A stretch of DNA of 64,000 bases from Pseudomonas chlororaphis (GCF_000783395.1 NZ_JSFK01000005.1:124001-188000); one strand, 5' to 3'. Positions 16,982-25,573 are shown, numbered from the stretch's first letter. Translations and numbers: made by a program. Notes: a model not told the origin generated them from the sequence alone.

Positions 16982-18313
16982 TCAGTCGGCCAGTTCAGCG
17001 CCGATGGTTTCGGTCGATTTTTTTTCGTTGTTGAGCAGGATGTTGAGAACGATGGCGGTGATCGCGCCGAGGAAAATCCCGCTGTCGAGCACCAGTTTCA
17101 GGGTCGGCCCGACGTGTTCGAACAGCGCCGGAAAGGACATCGGCAGCACGCCGACACTCACCGAAACTGCAACGATGATGCCGTTGCGCGTGCCCTCGAA
17201 TTGCACCCGTGACAGTTCCTGAATCCCTGCCACCGTGGTCATGCCGAACATCACGATTGCGCAGCCACCGAGCACTGGCGTCGGCACCGCGGCGATCAAC
17301 GCACCGAGTTTCGGGAACAGGCCCATCAGCACCATGATTGCCCCGGCGGCGGCCACGACGAAGCGGCTTTTCACGTTGGAAAGCGCAATCAAACCGGTGT
17401 TCTGGGTGAAGGCGTTGTAAGGAAAGCTGTTGAACAAGCCGCCGAGCATGGTCGACAAACCATCGGCGCGAAACGCGTTGCCGAGGGTTTGTTGCGTGGT
17501 CGGTTTGCCGGTCAATTGACCGATCGCCAGGCAGTTGCCGGTGGTCTCGGCCATGATCACCAGCATCGCCAAGGTCATGATCAGAATCGGCACCGGCGCG
17601 AACTCCGGCGCGCCGAAGGCCATCGGCGCACTCAGCTCAAACCACGCGGCTTCGCTGACCCGATTGAAGTGAGTCATACCGCAAGCCGCTGCAATCAGAC
17701 TGCCGACGAACAGGCCAATGAGCACGCTGAGGTTGCCGAGGAAACCCTTGCATTTGGCGTAGATCACCAGCGTCAAGCTGACCGTGGCCAGGCCCAGCAA
17801 CAAGTTCGCGGGATTACCAAAATCCGCCGAGTCGGGATTGCCACCGCCCAGCCAGATCGCCGCTGCTGGCATCAGCGAGATGCCGATAATGGTGATCAGA
17901 CTGCCAATCACCACCGGCGGAAAAAACCGCAGCAAGCGGCTGAATACCGGCGCCAACGCAATAGTGATGAAGCCTGCGGCAATCACCGCCCCGAAAATCT
18001 GGCTGAGGCCGAATTCCTTGCCGATCATGATCATCGGCGCCAAGGCAATGAACGAGCAGCCCTGAATCAGCGGCAGCCGTGCGCCGAATTTCCAGAAGCC
18101 GAGGGTTTGAATCAGCGTCGCCACACCCGAGGTCAACAGGTTGGCGTTGATCAGCAACACCACCTGCGCCGAGGTCAGTCCCATCGCGCTGCCAAGAATC
18201 AGCGGCACCGCCACCGCCCCCGCATACATCACCAGCACATGCTGCAAGCCAAACGTGAACAACTGTCGCAGTGGCAAAACCTCGTCCACCGGATGAATGC
18301 GTTGTGTAGTCAT
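16982..18313 (-). CDS. NCS2 nucleobase:cation symporter (xanthine/uracil permease family)
   Basis: A 443-residue permease with about 14 membrane segments. The NCS2 signature is FTQNTGLIALSNVKSR (QNTG...SR), and the MAETTGNCLAIGQLTGK segment carries the acidic residue conserved in purine transporters. The ATG at 18313 has an AGGAG site; an upstream in-frame codon would add only an unconserved leader. It forms a unit with the deaminase gene downstream and is divergent from the LysR gene at 18528. The QNTG form fits xanthine/uric acid rather than uracil transport, but substrate is inferred. Confidence 0.9.
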   Translation of the reverse strand: MTTQRIHPVDEVLPLRQLFTFGLQHVLVMYAGAVAVPLILGSAMGLTSAQVVLLINANLLTSGVATLIQTLGFWKFGARLPLIQGCSFIALAPMIMIGKEFGLSQIFGAVIAAGFITIALAPVFSRLLRFFPPVVIGSLITIIGISLMPAAAIWLGGGNPDSADFGNPANLLLGLATVSLTLVIYAKCKGFLGNLSVLIGLFVGSLIAAACGMTHFNRVSEAAWFELSAPMAFGAPEFAPVPILIMTLAMLVIMAETTGNCLAIGQLTGKPTTQQTLGNAFRADGLSTMLGGLFNSFPYNAFTQNTGLIALSNVKSRFVVAAAGAIMVLMGLFPKLGALIAAVPTPVLGGCAIVMFGMTTVAGIQELSRVQFEGTRNGIIVAVSVSVGVLPMSFPALFEHVGPTLKLVLDSGIFLGAITAIVLNILLNNEKKSTETIGAELAD

Positions 18314-18412
18314 TTCACACGCTCCTGAAGGTGCGGCATCTGTTGAGATCGCGGGCATGCTCAGGGGCGCTTGAAAGTCAGATCCGCCCCGGAGATCGTT
18401 TGACGCAGGGCC

Positions 18413-18453
18413 ATGGTTGAACGTTTATTACGATCAAACAAATTAGCAACCAT
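18413..18453. promoter_or_regulatory. widely spaced dyad in the NCS2/LysR divergent promoter region
   Basis: ATGGTTG (18413-18419) and CAACCAT (18447-18453) are exact reverse complements 27 bases apart, flanking an AT-rich segment that could contain the promoter of either gene. This spacing would suit a LysR-type regulator occupying two sites. Symmetry is the only evidence. Confidence 0.3.
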
Positions 18454-18527
18454 CGCTTTTTTCGATGGCACAATCAGGCATTTGTTAGCCGCTCCAAACC
18501 TTTATTTTCGACCCGGGAGTTCACCGC

Positions 18528-19442
18528 TTGCGCTTCTCACTCGATCAACTGTTGATGTTCGTCCAAGTGGTCAAAAGCGGATCGTTTTCCGCGGCCGGGC
18601 GCCAACTGGGCAAGACCCAATCGACCATCAGCGCGGCGATTGCCAATCTGGAAACCGACCTTGGCGTCGACCTGTTCGACCGCAGCAACCGCAGCCCTAC
18701 CCTCACCGCCAGCGGACACAAATTGCTGGTGCAGGCCGAAGCCGTGCTCGAACGCTGCATGACCTTCGAAGCCCACGCTGACTGCCTTTCGGACAACGTC
18801 GAAACCAGCCTGACGCTCGCCATTGAAACGCCGTACGGGCCAATCATGCCGGTGCTCAAAGCCTTCGAAGCTGCGTTCCCCTTCGTTGACCTGATCATCC
18901 GTCATCCGGTGTACGGCGACGTCAGCGAACTGGTCAGCAGCGGCGAAGCGGTACTCGGCGTGGCGTTCTCACAGCCCGGCTATCCCAAGGAACTGGCGTT
19001 CCAGCAGTTGGGCAAACTGATCATGCTGCACGTCTGCCATCCCGATCATCCATTGGCGCAACTCGACAACGTCACGTTCGACGACCTGCACGTCCATCGC
19101 CGCCTGGCCTTCAGCGCCCACGCGAGCAAACTACCGAGCAGTGAATACCTGCGCTCGACCCAGTTGTGGCAAGCGGAAAGCTATCTGGCGTTACTGGAAA
19201 TGGTCCGCGCCGGACTCGGTTGGGCCACCCTGCCCCGGCAGCTTGTTCAGCGCGAATTAGCCAAGGGTGAACTGGTGGAACTGCAGCTCTCGGCGTATCC
19301 GCATACGGACTGGCAGATTGGTGTGGATTTGCTCTGGGCGCGGCAACGGCCGCTGGGCAAGGCGGAGCGGTGGCTGAAGGAGAGATTGCAGGGGAATAAG
19401 GTGTATGAACTGGATCGCAATGGGCAGATCACCACGCTTTGA
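18528..19442 (+). CDS. LysR-family regulator, divergent from the NCS2 permease
   Basis: A 304-residue LysR protein that begins with the helix-turn-helix (SLDQLLMFVQVVKSGSFSAAGRQLGKTQSTISAAIANLE) and has a standard effector domain. The start is a TTG at 18528, supported by a GGGAG site and by the fact that the conserved domain begins at residue 4. Divergence from the permease and deaminase genes suggests it controls them in response to a nucleobase (inference). Confidence 0.88.
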   Translation: MRFSLDQLLMFVQVVKSGSFSAAGRQLGKTQSTISAAIANLETDLGVDLFDRSNRSPTLTASGHKLLVQAEAVLERCMTFEAHADCLSDNVETSLTLAIETPYGPIMPVLKAFEAAFPFVDLIIRHPVYGDVSELVSSGEAVLGVAFSQPGYPKELAFQQLGKLIMLHVCHPDHPLAQLDNVTFDDLHVHRRLAFSAHASKLPSSEYLRSTQLWQAESYLALLEMVRAGLGWATLPRQLVQRELAKGELVELQLSAYPHTDWQIGVDLLWARQRPLGKAERWLKERLQGNKVYELDRNGQITTL

Positions 19443-19460
19443 TTAGGCTGTTCTCGGCGG

Positions 19461-19489
19461 TGAAAAAGAGGCCCGCCAAAGCGGGCCTC
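19461..19489 (-). terminator. intrinsic terminator for the minus-strand MFS gene
   Basis: GAGGCCCGC (19468-19476) and GCGGGCCTC (19481-19489) form a perfect 9-bp stem with a CAAA loop. Read on the minus strand the stem is followed by a run of five T. It lies between convergent genes ending at 19442 and 19546, so it terminates the MFS gene and may also serve the LysR gene, for which the T tract is weaker. Confidence 0.75.
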
Positions 19490-19545
19490 GATCAAGGGCT
19501 TTTGTAACTACGCCAGCTCAGTTGTTTCAGGCTGACCGGAGCTTG

Positions 19546-20712
19546 TCACACCGTTGCCGCTTCAACCGTTCTGGAACGCCACGCAAACCCCAAAACCATC
19601 AGCAGCCCCAGGCCCGCCATCGCCGCGCCGGCCAGGGAGATCGCCGGATAACCCAGCCCGCTGCTGATCACCGCACCGCCCAGCGCTGCGCCAATCGCAT
19701 TGCCGAAGTTGAAGGCGCCGATGTTCACCGCCGAGGCCAGATTGGGCGCGTCCTTCGCTGCTTCCATAACGCGCATCTGTAGCGGCGGCACCAGGGCGAA
19801 GCTGGCGATACCCCAGATCAGAATGGCCACGGCCGCCGGCAGCGGCCAGCGCATCAGTACGGTGAACGCCAACAACACGACAATCAGTACGCTCAGCGAG
19901 ACGATCAGGGTGCGATCGATCGAGCGGTCAGCAGCCTTGCCGCCCCACATATTGCCCAGCGTCAACCCGACACCGTAAAGCATCAGCATGGCGGTGATGT
20001 AAGCAGTGGACGCATGGGTCTCGCTGCTGAGGATCGGCGCGATGTAGGTGAAGACGGTGAACATCGCACTCGAGCCGACCACGGTCAGGGCCAGCGCGGC
20101 CAGCACCGGGCCGCGCCCCAAAACTCGAATTTCCGCCATGACACCGACGCTTTGCGGCGCCCGCACGTTGGGCAAGGCGAACCACAACGCGGCCATGGTC
20201 ACCACGCCCAGGCCGGTAATGCCCCAGAAAGCGGTGCGCCAGCCGAACAGTTCACCAAACCATGCAGCCAGCGGCACACCGCCGATGGTCGCCAGGGTCA
20301 AGCCCATGAACATCGCCGCCACCGCCCCGGCACGTTTCTCCGGGGCGACCAGGGTGGCGGCGACGACGGAGCCAACGCCAAAGAAGGCACCGTGATTCAG
20401 TGAGGTCACGACCCTGGCGATCATGAGGCTGTAGTAATCGGTAGCCAACGCTGACATCAGATTACCGAGGGTGAAAATCGCCATGAGCCCGATCAGCAGA
20501 GAGCGCCGGGGAATCCTGCCGGTGGTCAGGGTCATCAGCGGTGCGCCGAGCAAAACGCCGAGCGCATAAGCACTGACCAGCAAACCGGCAGCGGGAATGG
20601 AAACGCCCAGATCCGCAGCGATACCCGGCAACATGCCCATGGGGGCGAATTCTGTAACGCCGATGCCGAAGGCACCGATGGCGAGTGCAACAAGTGGTGG
20701 ATTGATACGCAT
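19546..20712 (-). CDS. MFS transporter, AraJ/DHA1 type
   Basis: A 388-residue major facilitator. It starts MRINPPLVALAIGAFGIGVTEFAPMG, the AraJ-like pattern with GVTEF in helix 1, and has the loop 2-3 motif GAPLMTLTTGRIPRRSLLIGL and the mid-protein WGGKAADRSIDRTL. I placed the start at 20712, preceded by AAGGAG; longer in-frame sequence upstream overlaps the promoter and the LysR gene on the other strand. The family exports sugars or drugs. The divergent LysR gene at 20807 is its likely regulator. Confidence 0.88.
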   Translation of the reverse strand: MRINPPLVALAIGAFGIGVTEFAPMGMLPGIAADLGVSIPAAGLLVSAYALGVLLGAPLMTLTTGRIPRRSLLIGLMAIFTLGNLMSALATDYYSLMIARVVTSLNHGAFFGVGSVVAATLVAPEKRAGAVAAMFMGLTLATIGGVPLAAWFGELFGWRTAFWGITGLGVVTMAALWFALPNVRAPQSVGVMAEIRVLGRGPVLAALALTVVGSSAMFTVFTYIAPILSSETHASTAYITAMLMLYGVGLTLGNMWGGKAADRSIDRTLIVSLSVLIVVLLAFTVLMRWPLPAAVAILIWGIASFALVPPLQMRVMEAAKDAPNLASAVNIGAFNFGNAIGAALGGAVISSGLGYPAISLAGAAMAGLGLLMVLGFAWRSRTVEAATV

Positions 20713-20806
20713 GGAAAACTCCTTATCTATGCCGCCAATGCTACGATCCCGTCTTTTCAGGCGGTAGATAGCATTTTTGGCAATCACCTTTGCGTAGGAG
20801 GCACAA

Positions 20807-21712
20807 GTGGATTTCAACGGCAGGTCAGGTGAAATGAGCGTGTTCACCACCGTCGCGCAGGAAGGCAGTCTGTCGGCCGCCGCGCGTGCACTGGGCCTGA
20901 CACCTTCGGCAGTCAGTCGGATCATCGCGCGTACCGAGCAACGTCTTGGCACCCGCCTGCTGTTGCGCACCACCCGAGCAATCACTTTCACGGCCGAGGG
21001 CGAAGCGTTCCTGCGCGGCGCCCGGCGGATCCTCGCCGACATGGATGAGGTCGAAGAAGCCATCGCCGATCAAGGCGTGCCCAGAGGGCGATTGCGGGTC
21101 AGTGCTGCCCTTGGCCACGGCCGTCTGGCCATCGTTCCCTTGGTAGCAGCCTTCAGCGCCCGTTACCCGAACATCGTCGTCGACCTCACCCTCGGCGATG
21201 AAGTGGTCGATATACTCGCCGGACAAGCCGACGTCGCAGTGCGTTTCGGCCATCTGCCCGACAGCCCGCTGACCGCACGCAGGATCGGCACCACCGGCCA
21301 GGTCGTGGTGGCATCGCCCGAGTATCTGCAGCGCAACGGCGTCCCCCAGGAACCGGAAGACCTGCTCCAGCACAACTGCCTACGCTTCAATTTCAAACGT
21401 GCCGAACCCAACTGGCCATTTATCCGCGATGGCAAAGAGTTTTCCCTGAAGGTCAGCGGCAACATCGAATGCAGCAGCGGTGAAGCGCTGGCACAATTCG
21501 CGCGAGTGGGTGCCGGCATTGCCCGTATCGGAGAGTTCAGCGTGAGCGAGGATCTGCAGCGCGGCGACCTGATTGCGCTGTTGCAAGACTGGAACCCGGG
21601 GGATCAGGAACCGATTCATGCGGTGTTCGTTGGCGGCGCGGCGATGCCGGCGCGGGTGCGGTTGTTCGTGGACTTCTTGCTGGAGCATCACCGGATGTCA
21701 GCGCAGGTATAA
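20807..21712 (+). CDS. LysR-family regulator, divergent from the AraJ-like MFS gene
   Basis: 301 residues, with an N-terminal helix-turn-helix (SVFTTVAQEGSLSAAARALGLTPSAVSRIIARTEQRLG) and the DLTLGDEVVDILAGQADVAVRFGHLPDS pattern of the CrgA-like LysR subgroup. The start is GTG at 20807 with a strong TAGGAGG site at 7 bases. The gap to the MFS gene is 94 bases, a typical regulator-and-exporter pair. Ligand unknown. Confidence 0.9.
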   Translation: MDFNGRSGEMSVFTTVAQEGSLSAAARALGLTPSAVSRIIARTEQRLGTRLLLRTTRAITFTAEGEAFLRGARRILADMDEVEEAIADQGVPRGRLRVSAALGHGRLAIVPLVAAFSARYPNIVVDLTLGDEVVDILAGQADVAVRFGHLPDSPLTARRIGTTGQVVVASPEYLQRNGVPQEPEDLLQHNCLRFNFKRAEPNWPFIRDGKEFSLKVSGNIECSSGEALAQFARVGAGIARIGEFSVSEDLQRGDLIALLQDWNPGDQEPIHAVFVGGAAMPARVRLFVDFLLEHHRMSAQV

Positions 21713-21800
21713 GCTGATATTTGCGCAGCCGCATTGCGGATAATTCGGCGCGTGCGAATGACATCCCAAACAACAAGGTGCGGAGCAAGGAAGTCACCCC

Positions 21801-23054
21801 TTGAGTACATTTCGAAAGTATCTTTGCCTGGACTTGTTACTTTGGATCTACCTCGGTTGCTGGAATACCACGCTACCGCTGATCATCGTGCAGCGAGGAA
21901 GCCTGCTGGAGCTGGCCGCCTACGAAACAGCGCTCGCGCTCGCGGCGATCATTTCGATGTTGTGTCTGGCGCCGCGTGTTGAGTCGATGCGCCGCAGCAC
22001 GGCGCTCAAGGTGGGCTGTTTTGCGATGTTGATGGTCAGCGTATTGCGATACGTTTTTGCAGCAAACTGGTATTCGCTTGATGCGCTGATACTGATCGAT
22101 GTGATCGCTGCATCAGCATTTGGAATGATCCAGCCTCTTTTGGGTATCTATCCTGCGGAAACCGTTGATAAACATCGTGCGGAGGCAGCATTTCGCGTCC
22201 GGCGCATAGTGGTTACTGTCGGCCGGGTTGCTGGGCCTTTGCTGGCGGGTATGGTGATTACGGTTTCCTCACTGGAAGTCTCGCTGCTATTTGTGTCGAT
22301 AGTGGGATTCGTCATTGTGGTTTTAGGCATGGTATTACCCGTCAGCGCAGCCCCTGCCCTGCAACCCAGGAAATCATCAGCCGATCTTATTAATGACATG
22401 CTTTTGGGGCTTAAACTCAAATGCGTTCTACCGCCAGAACAATTTTTGACCTTTTCCGGATTACTGCTTGGTTTGGCCGTAACAGCGACCGTACCGATGC
22501 TGGTGCCAGCGCTCATACACGCGCGCGGTCTGGCTGAAGGTAGCGTGGGCTTGTTCAATGCAGTGTTCGCGGGTGGAGCCGTCGCAGGTTTGTTCTTTTT
22601 AAGTCCGCTGATTACCAGAAAGCAAAATCAGCGCAACAAGTATCTTGGATGCTGGACACTGTTAACGTTTGCACTCTGTACAGCGACACAAGCCGACGAA
22701 ATCTGGCAGTTGAGTACTTGCCTGTTTTTCGCCGGGGCAGCGAGTGCTTGCATAGGTATGGTCGGAATGGACAAGAGGCTCATGTCGATCCCCTCCGGCG
22801 TACGCGTACGACTGATGGCATCTACATTAGTGATCAGTCAACTAGGAAGCTCGGTTTCATTCATGATGACGGGCGCCATCATGTCCAGATCCGGCGCAAG
22901 CAGTTTGATGTGGCTGTATCTCGGGCTATTTCTGATTGTCGTCATATATTCCGTGCGATCAAAAAAGATATGGCATTTCCTCGAAGATGACGCTGAGTCA
23001 GAGCTGTATTACGCAAAAAACCATCCGAAACTGGCGGCAGTCATGAGTCGATGA
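21801..23054 (+). CDS. MFS transporter of unknown substrate
   Basis: A 417-residue, 12-helix membrane protein. Helix 1 is LDLLLWIYLGCWNTTLPLII; the segment RRIVVTVGRVAGPLLAG resembles the helix 5 motif of MFS exporters. The usual charged loop 2-3 motif is weak (APRVESMRRSTAL), so this is a divergent member. Start is TTG at 21801 after AAGGAA. Base composition and codon use look less GC-biased than in the flanking genes, and it opens a stretch of accessory genes. It resembles exporters found with small peptide or siderophore clusters, but none is adjacent. Confidence 0.75.
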   Translation: MSTFRKYLCLDLLLWIYLGCWNTTLPLIIVQRGSLLELAAYETALALAAIISMLCLAPRVESMRRSTALKVGCFAMLMVSVLRYVFAANWYSLDALILIDVIAASAFGMIQPLLGIYPAETVDKHRAEAAFRVRRIVVTVGRVAGPLLAGMVITVSSLEVSLLFVSIVGFVIVVLGMVLPVSAAPALQPRKSSADLINDMLLGLKLKCVLPPEQFLTFSGLLLGLAVTATVPMLVPALIHARGLAEGSVGLFNAVFAGGAVAGLFFLSPLITRKQNQRNKYLGCWTLLTFALCTATQADEIWQLSTCLFFAGAASACIGMVGMDKRLMSIPSGVRVRLMASTLVISQLGSSVSFMMTGAIMSRSGASSLMWLYLGLFLIVVIYSVRSKKIWHFLEDDAESELYYAKNHPKLAAVMSR

Positions 23055-23633
23055 AATGTCTCCTGAGAATGTGCCCGACATGCCGGGACGACGCGATCAC
23101 CCATGTTCCGCTGCCAACATTGACCTGAACTGAGAAATGCTCTCCGCAGATAACCCGGCACCTTCAAACACTGCGCAGGTGAAGTTACCGGGGGCGGTGC
23201 CTTGAGCAGTAATGATGCGGTCTGCCATCACCGCTATCGAGCTGCTTCGGTAGTTACAGCCAGTCCACCCTGCGAACGAAACTGCCCCGTCGCGGGAGCA
23301 AAAAAACCTGAACGTCGATCCCATAAAACGGGGACGCCGTACCAGCAATGAAAGCATATTCCCAGTCCGCAAAACCGGGTGTCAGTATCAAACCCACGCG
23401 TGCCATCAGTCAGGTCCTCCATGAATGTCCGTAACCTATGACGACAACAAACAGACATCAAGGGCAGCTTCGGGGTCCAAAGCAGTCAAAAACAGACGTC
23501 TGAATAACCGTGCTTGTATATTCCCGGCAGGCTGATCTTCACTCCGCCTGCGCAGAATATGATCCAACACCATCCCGTGCGATGTCTGCGCTGAGTTGGA
23601 AGATGAATTCACGATCTTGCGGGAGAAGTGACA
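23055..23633. other. intergenic stretch with one decayed gene
   Basis: Between the MFS stop and the next small ORF the only recognisable content is the DJ-1/PfpI gene remnant at 23097-23406. The remaining 227 bases (23407-23633) hold no ORF I can support; the end must contain the promoter of the small gene at 23634. Confidence 0.5.
23097..23406 (-). pseudogene. degraded DJ-1/PfpI-family gene
   Basis: Read from an ATG at 23406, one frame gives MARVGLILTPGFADWEYAF, a good start of a DJ-1/PfpI domain protein. The sequence then continues in a second frame (FAPATGQFRSQGGLAVTTEA) and ends in a third (ADRIITAQGTAPGNFTCAVF to a stop at 23097), which is the C-terminal TAxGTAP region of the family. 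The whole is about 100 codons against roughly 190-200 in intact members, and the segment that would carry the nucleophile cysteine is missing. At least two frame changes and one internal deletion are needed to explain it. Confidence 0.72.
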
Positions 23634-23855
23634 GTGCTATCCGATCCAGAGGCGCGTGTAGCGCTGAAAGAACTGATTGAAAAACACCTCAAGGGAAGAG
23701 ATCCCGATTACGACCGTCTGATCGAAATTGTTCAGGATCCTTCGCGGCAAGTTCCGATCAGGGGTGTGCTTGAAGACATGAGACGCTACAACAAGGTCCA
23801 GTACACGCAGCAGGACCTAGGGCTGATCGACGACCTTTTGTACATGTATGGCTGA
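23634..23855 (+). CDS. small conserved-looking protein of unknown function
   Basis: 73 residues (MLSDPEARVALKELIEKH...), highly charged and probably helical, with the stretch KGRDPDYDRLIEIVQDPSRQ in the middle and DDLLYMYG at the end. I chose GTG 23634 because GGGAG lies 8 bases before it; a GTG two codons upstream is the alternative. No signal peptide or membrane helix. I do not recognise the family. It stands alone just before a GNAT gene. Confidence 0.55.
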   Translation: MLSDPEARVALKELIEKHLKGRDPDYDRLIEIVQDPSRQVPIRGVLEDMRRYNKVQYTQQDLGLIDDLLYMYG

Positions 23856-23951
23856 GACAGAACGTGCTGGTAGCGGGCATGGGCCGGCGTGACTGGTTAT
23901 GCCACTCACGCTCTCTATAATGAGTCACCGGCCATGCCTGGAGCGCTTGTT

Positions 23952-24470
23952 ATGTCACCTTTCCCTGACCAAAAATCTGCTGTCGTTTTACGCCGTGCTT
24001 CAAACTGCGATCTAGAAGATCTGATAGCCATTCGGATTGAGGCCATGCGCGAAAGCCTGGAGCGGCTTGGGCGATTTGATCCTGATCGCGCGCGCGAACG
24101 GTTTCATAGTGGTTTCGACGCTAGCAGCACGCGCCGCATAGAAGTATCAGGTGATATGGTCGGTTTTGTCGTTCTCAAAGACCATCAGAGCGAGCTCCTG
24201 CTCGACCACTTGTATGTGATACCTAGCGCTCAAGGAGCAGGGATAGGCACCGAAGTTCTCACTCGGATTTTCAGAGAGGCGGATGAGATCGGACGCCCTA
24301 TTAAAGTTGGCGCTCTCAAAGAAAGCGCTTCAAATCACTTTTATATCCGCCATGGTTTCGTATTTATCGAAAGCGGTGAATTTGATAATTATTATGTCCG
24401 CGCCAACAGTAATACCGTTCGTTTGGACGACAGGCGGGATGCCCGTACAGATACTTTCGGGAGTGATTAA
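23952..24470 (+). CDS. GNAT-family N-acetyltransferase
   Basis: 172 residues. The GNAT core is visible: RRASNCDLEDLIAIR at the start, the strand DHLYVIPSAQGAGIGTEVLTRIF with the Q-x-x-G-x-G acetyl-CoA loop, and the C-terminal ASNHFYIRHGFVFIESGEFDNYYV (the N-x-x-Y-x-x-x-G-F motif). GGAG precedes the ATG at 23952. Its stop codon overlaps the start of the cupin gene by one base, so the two are translationally coupled. Acceptor substrate unknown. Confidence 0.88.
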   Translation: MSPFPDQKSAVVLRRASNCDLEDLIAIRIEAMRESLERLGRFDPDRARERFHSGFDASSTRRIEVSGDMVGFVVLKDHQSELLLDHLYVIPSAQGAGIGTEVLTRIFREADEIGRPIKVGALKESASNHFYIRHGFVFIESGEFDNYYVRANSNTVRLDDRRDARTDTFGSD

Positions 24471-24973
24471 TGAGCAATGACCCCTGTGCTTTAGCTGCGC
24501 GCATGATTCGCAATTTCAATGATGTTCCACTGCAATACGAGCGCCGCGACCCTCTTTACGAGAGCCATGGCACGCGCCTCGGCACTGACACCGTCGCGCA
24601 GAAACTCGGTGCGTCGGTGGACATCGTCGCGCCAGGCAAGCGTTCTTGTCCCTACCACTTTCATTATGCTCAGGAAGAGATGTTCGTCATCCTGGAAGGG
24701 TTTGGCACCCTGCGCGTGGCGGGTGAAATGTTGCCGATCCGAAGCGGCGACGTCATCTTCATTCCGGCCGGCCCCGAGTATCCGCATCAGATCATCAACA
24801 CCTCGGATGCACCGCTGAAGTATCTGTCCATTGGCACCCGAGAAACCCCCGAAGTCTGCCAATACCCGGACTCCGGCAAATATCAGGCGATGGTCACAAT
24901 CAATGGAGCGCGCGCGTTCACCGCTGTGCAGAGGCCCGGGACTACGCTTGATTATTGGGACGACGAACCATGA
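24470..24973 (+). CDS. cupin-domain protein
   Basis: A 167-residue single-domain cupin. Motif 1 is CPYHFHYAQEEMFVILEG (H..H...E) and motif 2 is RSGDVIFIPAGPEYPHQIIN, giving the metal-binding His/Glu set. The remainder is a typical beta barrel with an N-terminal strand. It overlaps the GNAT gene by one base (TAATG). Such cupins act as sugar isomerases, dioxygenases or binding proteins; this one carries no feature that decides. The coupling suggests a joint function with the acetyltransferase. Confidence 0.85.
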   Translation: MSNDPCALAARMIRNFNDVPLQYERRDPLYESHGTRLGTDTVAQKLGASVDIVAPGKRSCPYHFHYAQEEMFVILEGFGTLRVAGEMLPIRSGDVIFIPAGPEYPHQIINTSDAPLKYLSIGTRETPEVCQYPDSGKYQAMVTINGARAFTAVQRPGTTLDYWDDEP

Positions 24974-25018
24974 GGGCGCCGTGTTGGTGAAGCCTGCCAG
25001 AGAAATGAATCAGGGACG

Positions 25019-25033
25019 TCTAGTGACACTAGA
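25019..25033. promoter_or_regulatory. 15-base perfect palindrome in the gap after the cupin gene
   Basis: TCTAGTG, a central A, CACTAGA. It lies 46 bases after the cupin stop and about 100 bases before the small ORF at 25132. It could be an operator for that gene. Only the symmetry supports it. Confidence 0.3.
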
Positions 25034-25131
25034 TCTGGTTGGAGCGGTCATTTGCTTTTGCCTATCCAACGTTTTGTATAACCTCGGGAAATTCGTTTCG
25101 TACCCCGCATTGCAATATCCAGGTTCCCGAT

Positions 25132-25401
25132 ATGCAGACTGACCAAAACAGACTACTCGCCCTCGCATTGCTAGAGATCAAGACTTTACTTGTTGATTAT
25201 CTGGGTAGCGTTGTAGACGCTCCGACGAATGTTCGCGTGGCGGCGCATATTGCCTATGCACTTCATAACGAGGCGGAGGCTGTTTACAACAATGCTGACT
25301 TTGCGCTCGATGGCGCATCCCAAAAAATCGCTGCGATCGATCAAATTTTAGGTGTCACTGACGGCGCCGCGCTATTGGGCAGATTTGATATCGAGACCTA
25401 A
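25132..25401 (+). CDS. small protein of unknown function
   Basis: 89 residues (MQTDQNRLLALALLEIKTLL...) predicted mostly helical, amphipathic, with no signal peptide. The start at ATG 25132 has only a weak AGG site; the frame is open further upstream but that part reads as unconserved sequence. Base composition is lower in GC than in neighbouring catabolic genes. Family not recognised. Codirectional with the GNAT/cupin pair. Confidence 0.55.
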   Translation: MQTDQNRLLALALLEIKTLLVDYLGSVVDAPTNVRVAAHIAYALHNEAEAVYNNADFALDGASQKIAAIDQILGVTDGAALLGRFDIET

Positions 25402-25424
25402 GTCATTCCAGATAATGCCAAGCC

Positions 25425-25556
25425 AGGATGACTGCTTTTGGCCGATAGCAGCCAATCACGAATGGCAGATTTCGCCCCAGCTTTTAAAACAAACGGAAGC
25501 AAGTTCCAGCTTACTGTCTGTGAGGTGCAACCCGCAGCAGTCGGCCGCTTGGGTGG
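25425..25556. repeat. possible non-coding repeat element with imperfect terminal inverted repeats
   Basis: The segment opens with GACTGCTTTTGGCCGATAGC and closes near GCAGCAGTCGGCCGCTTGGG, which is a degenerate reverse complement of the opening. Motifs like GCTTTTGGCCGATAGC recur in intergenic DNA of pseudomonads (from memory). The short ORFs across it look spurious. No second copy is seen in this window, so its status as a dispersed repeat is unproven. It abuts the 3' end of galD. Confidence 0.35.
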
Positions 25557-25573
25557 ATCGTTTGCGCGTTTTT

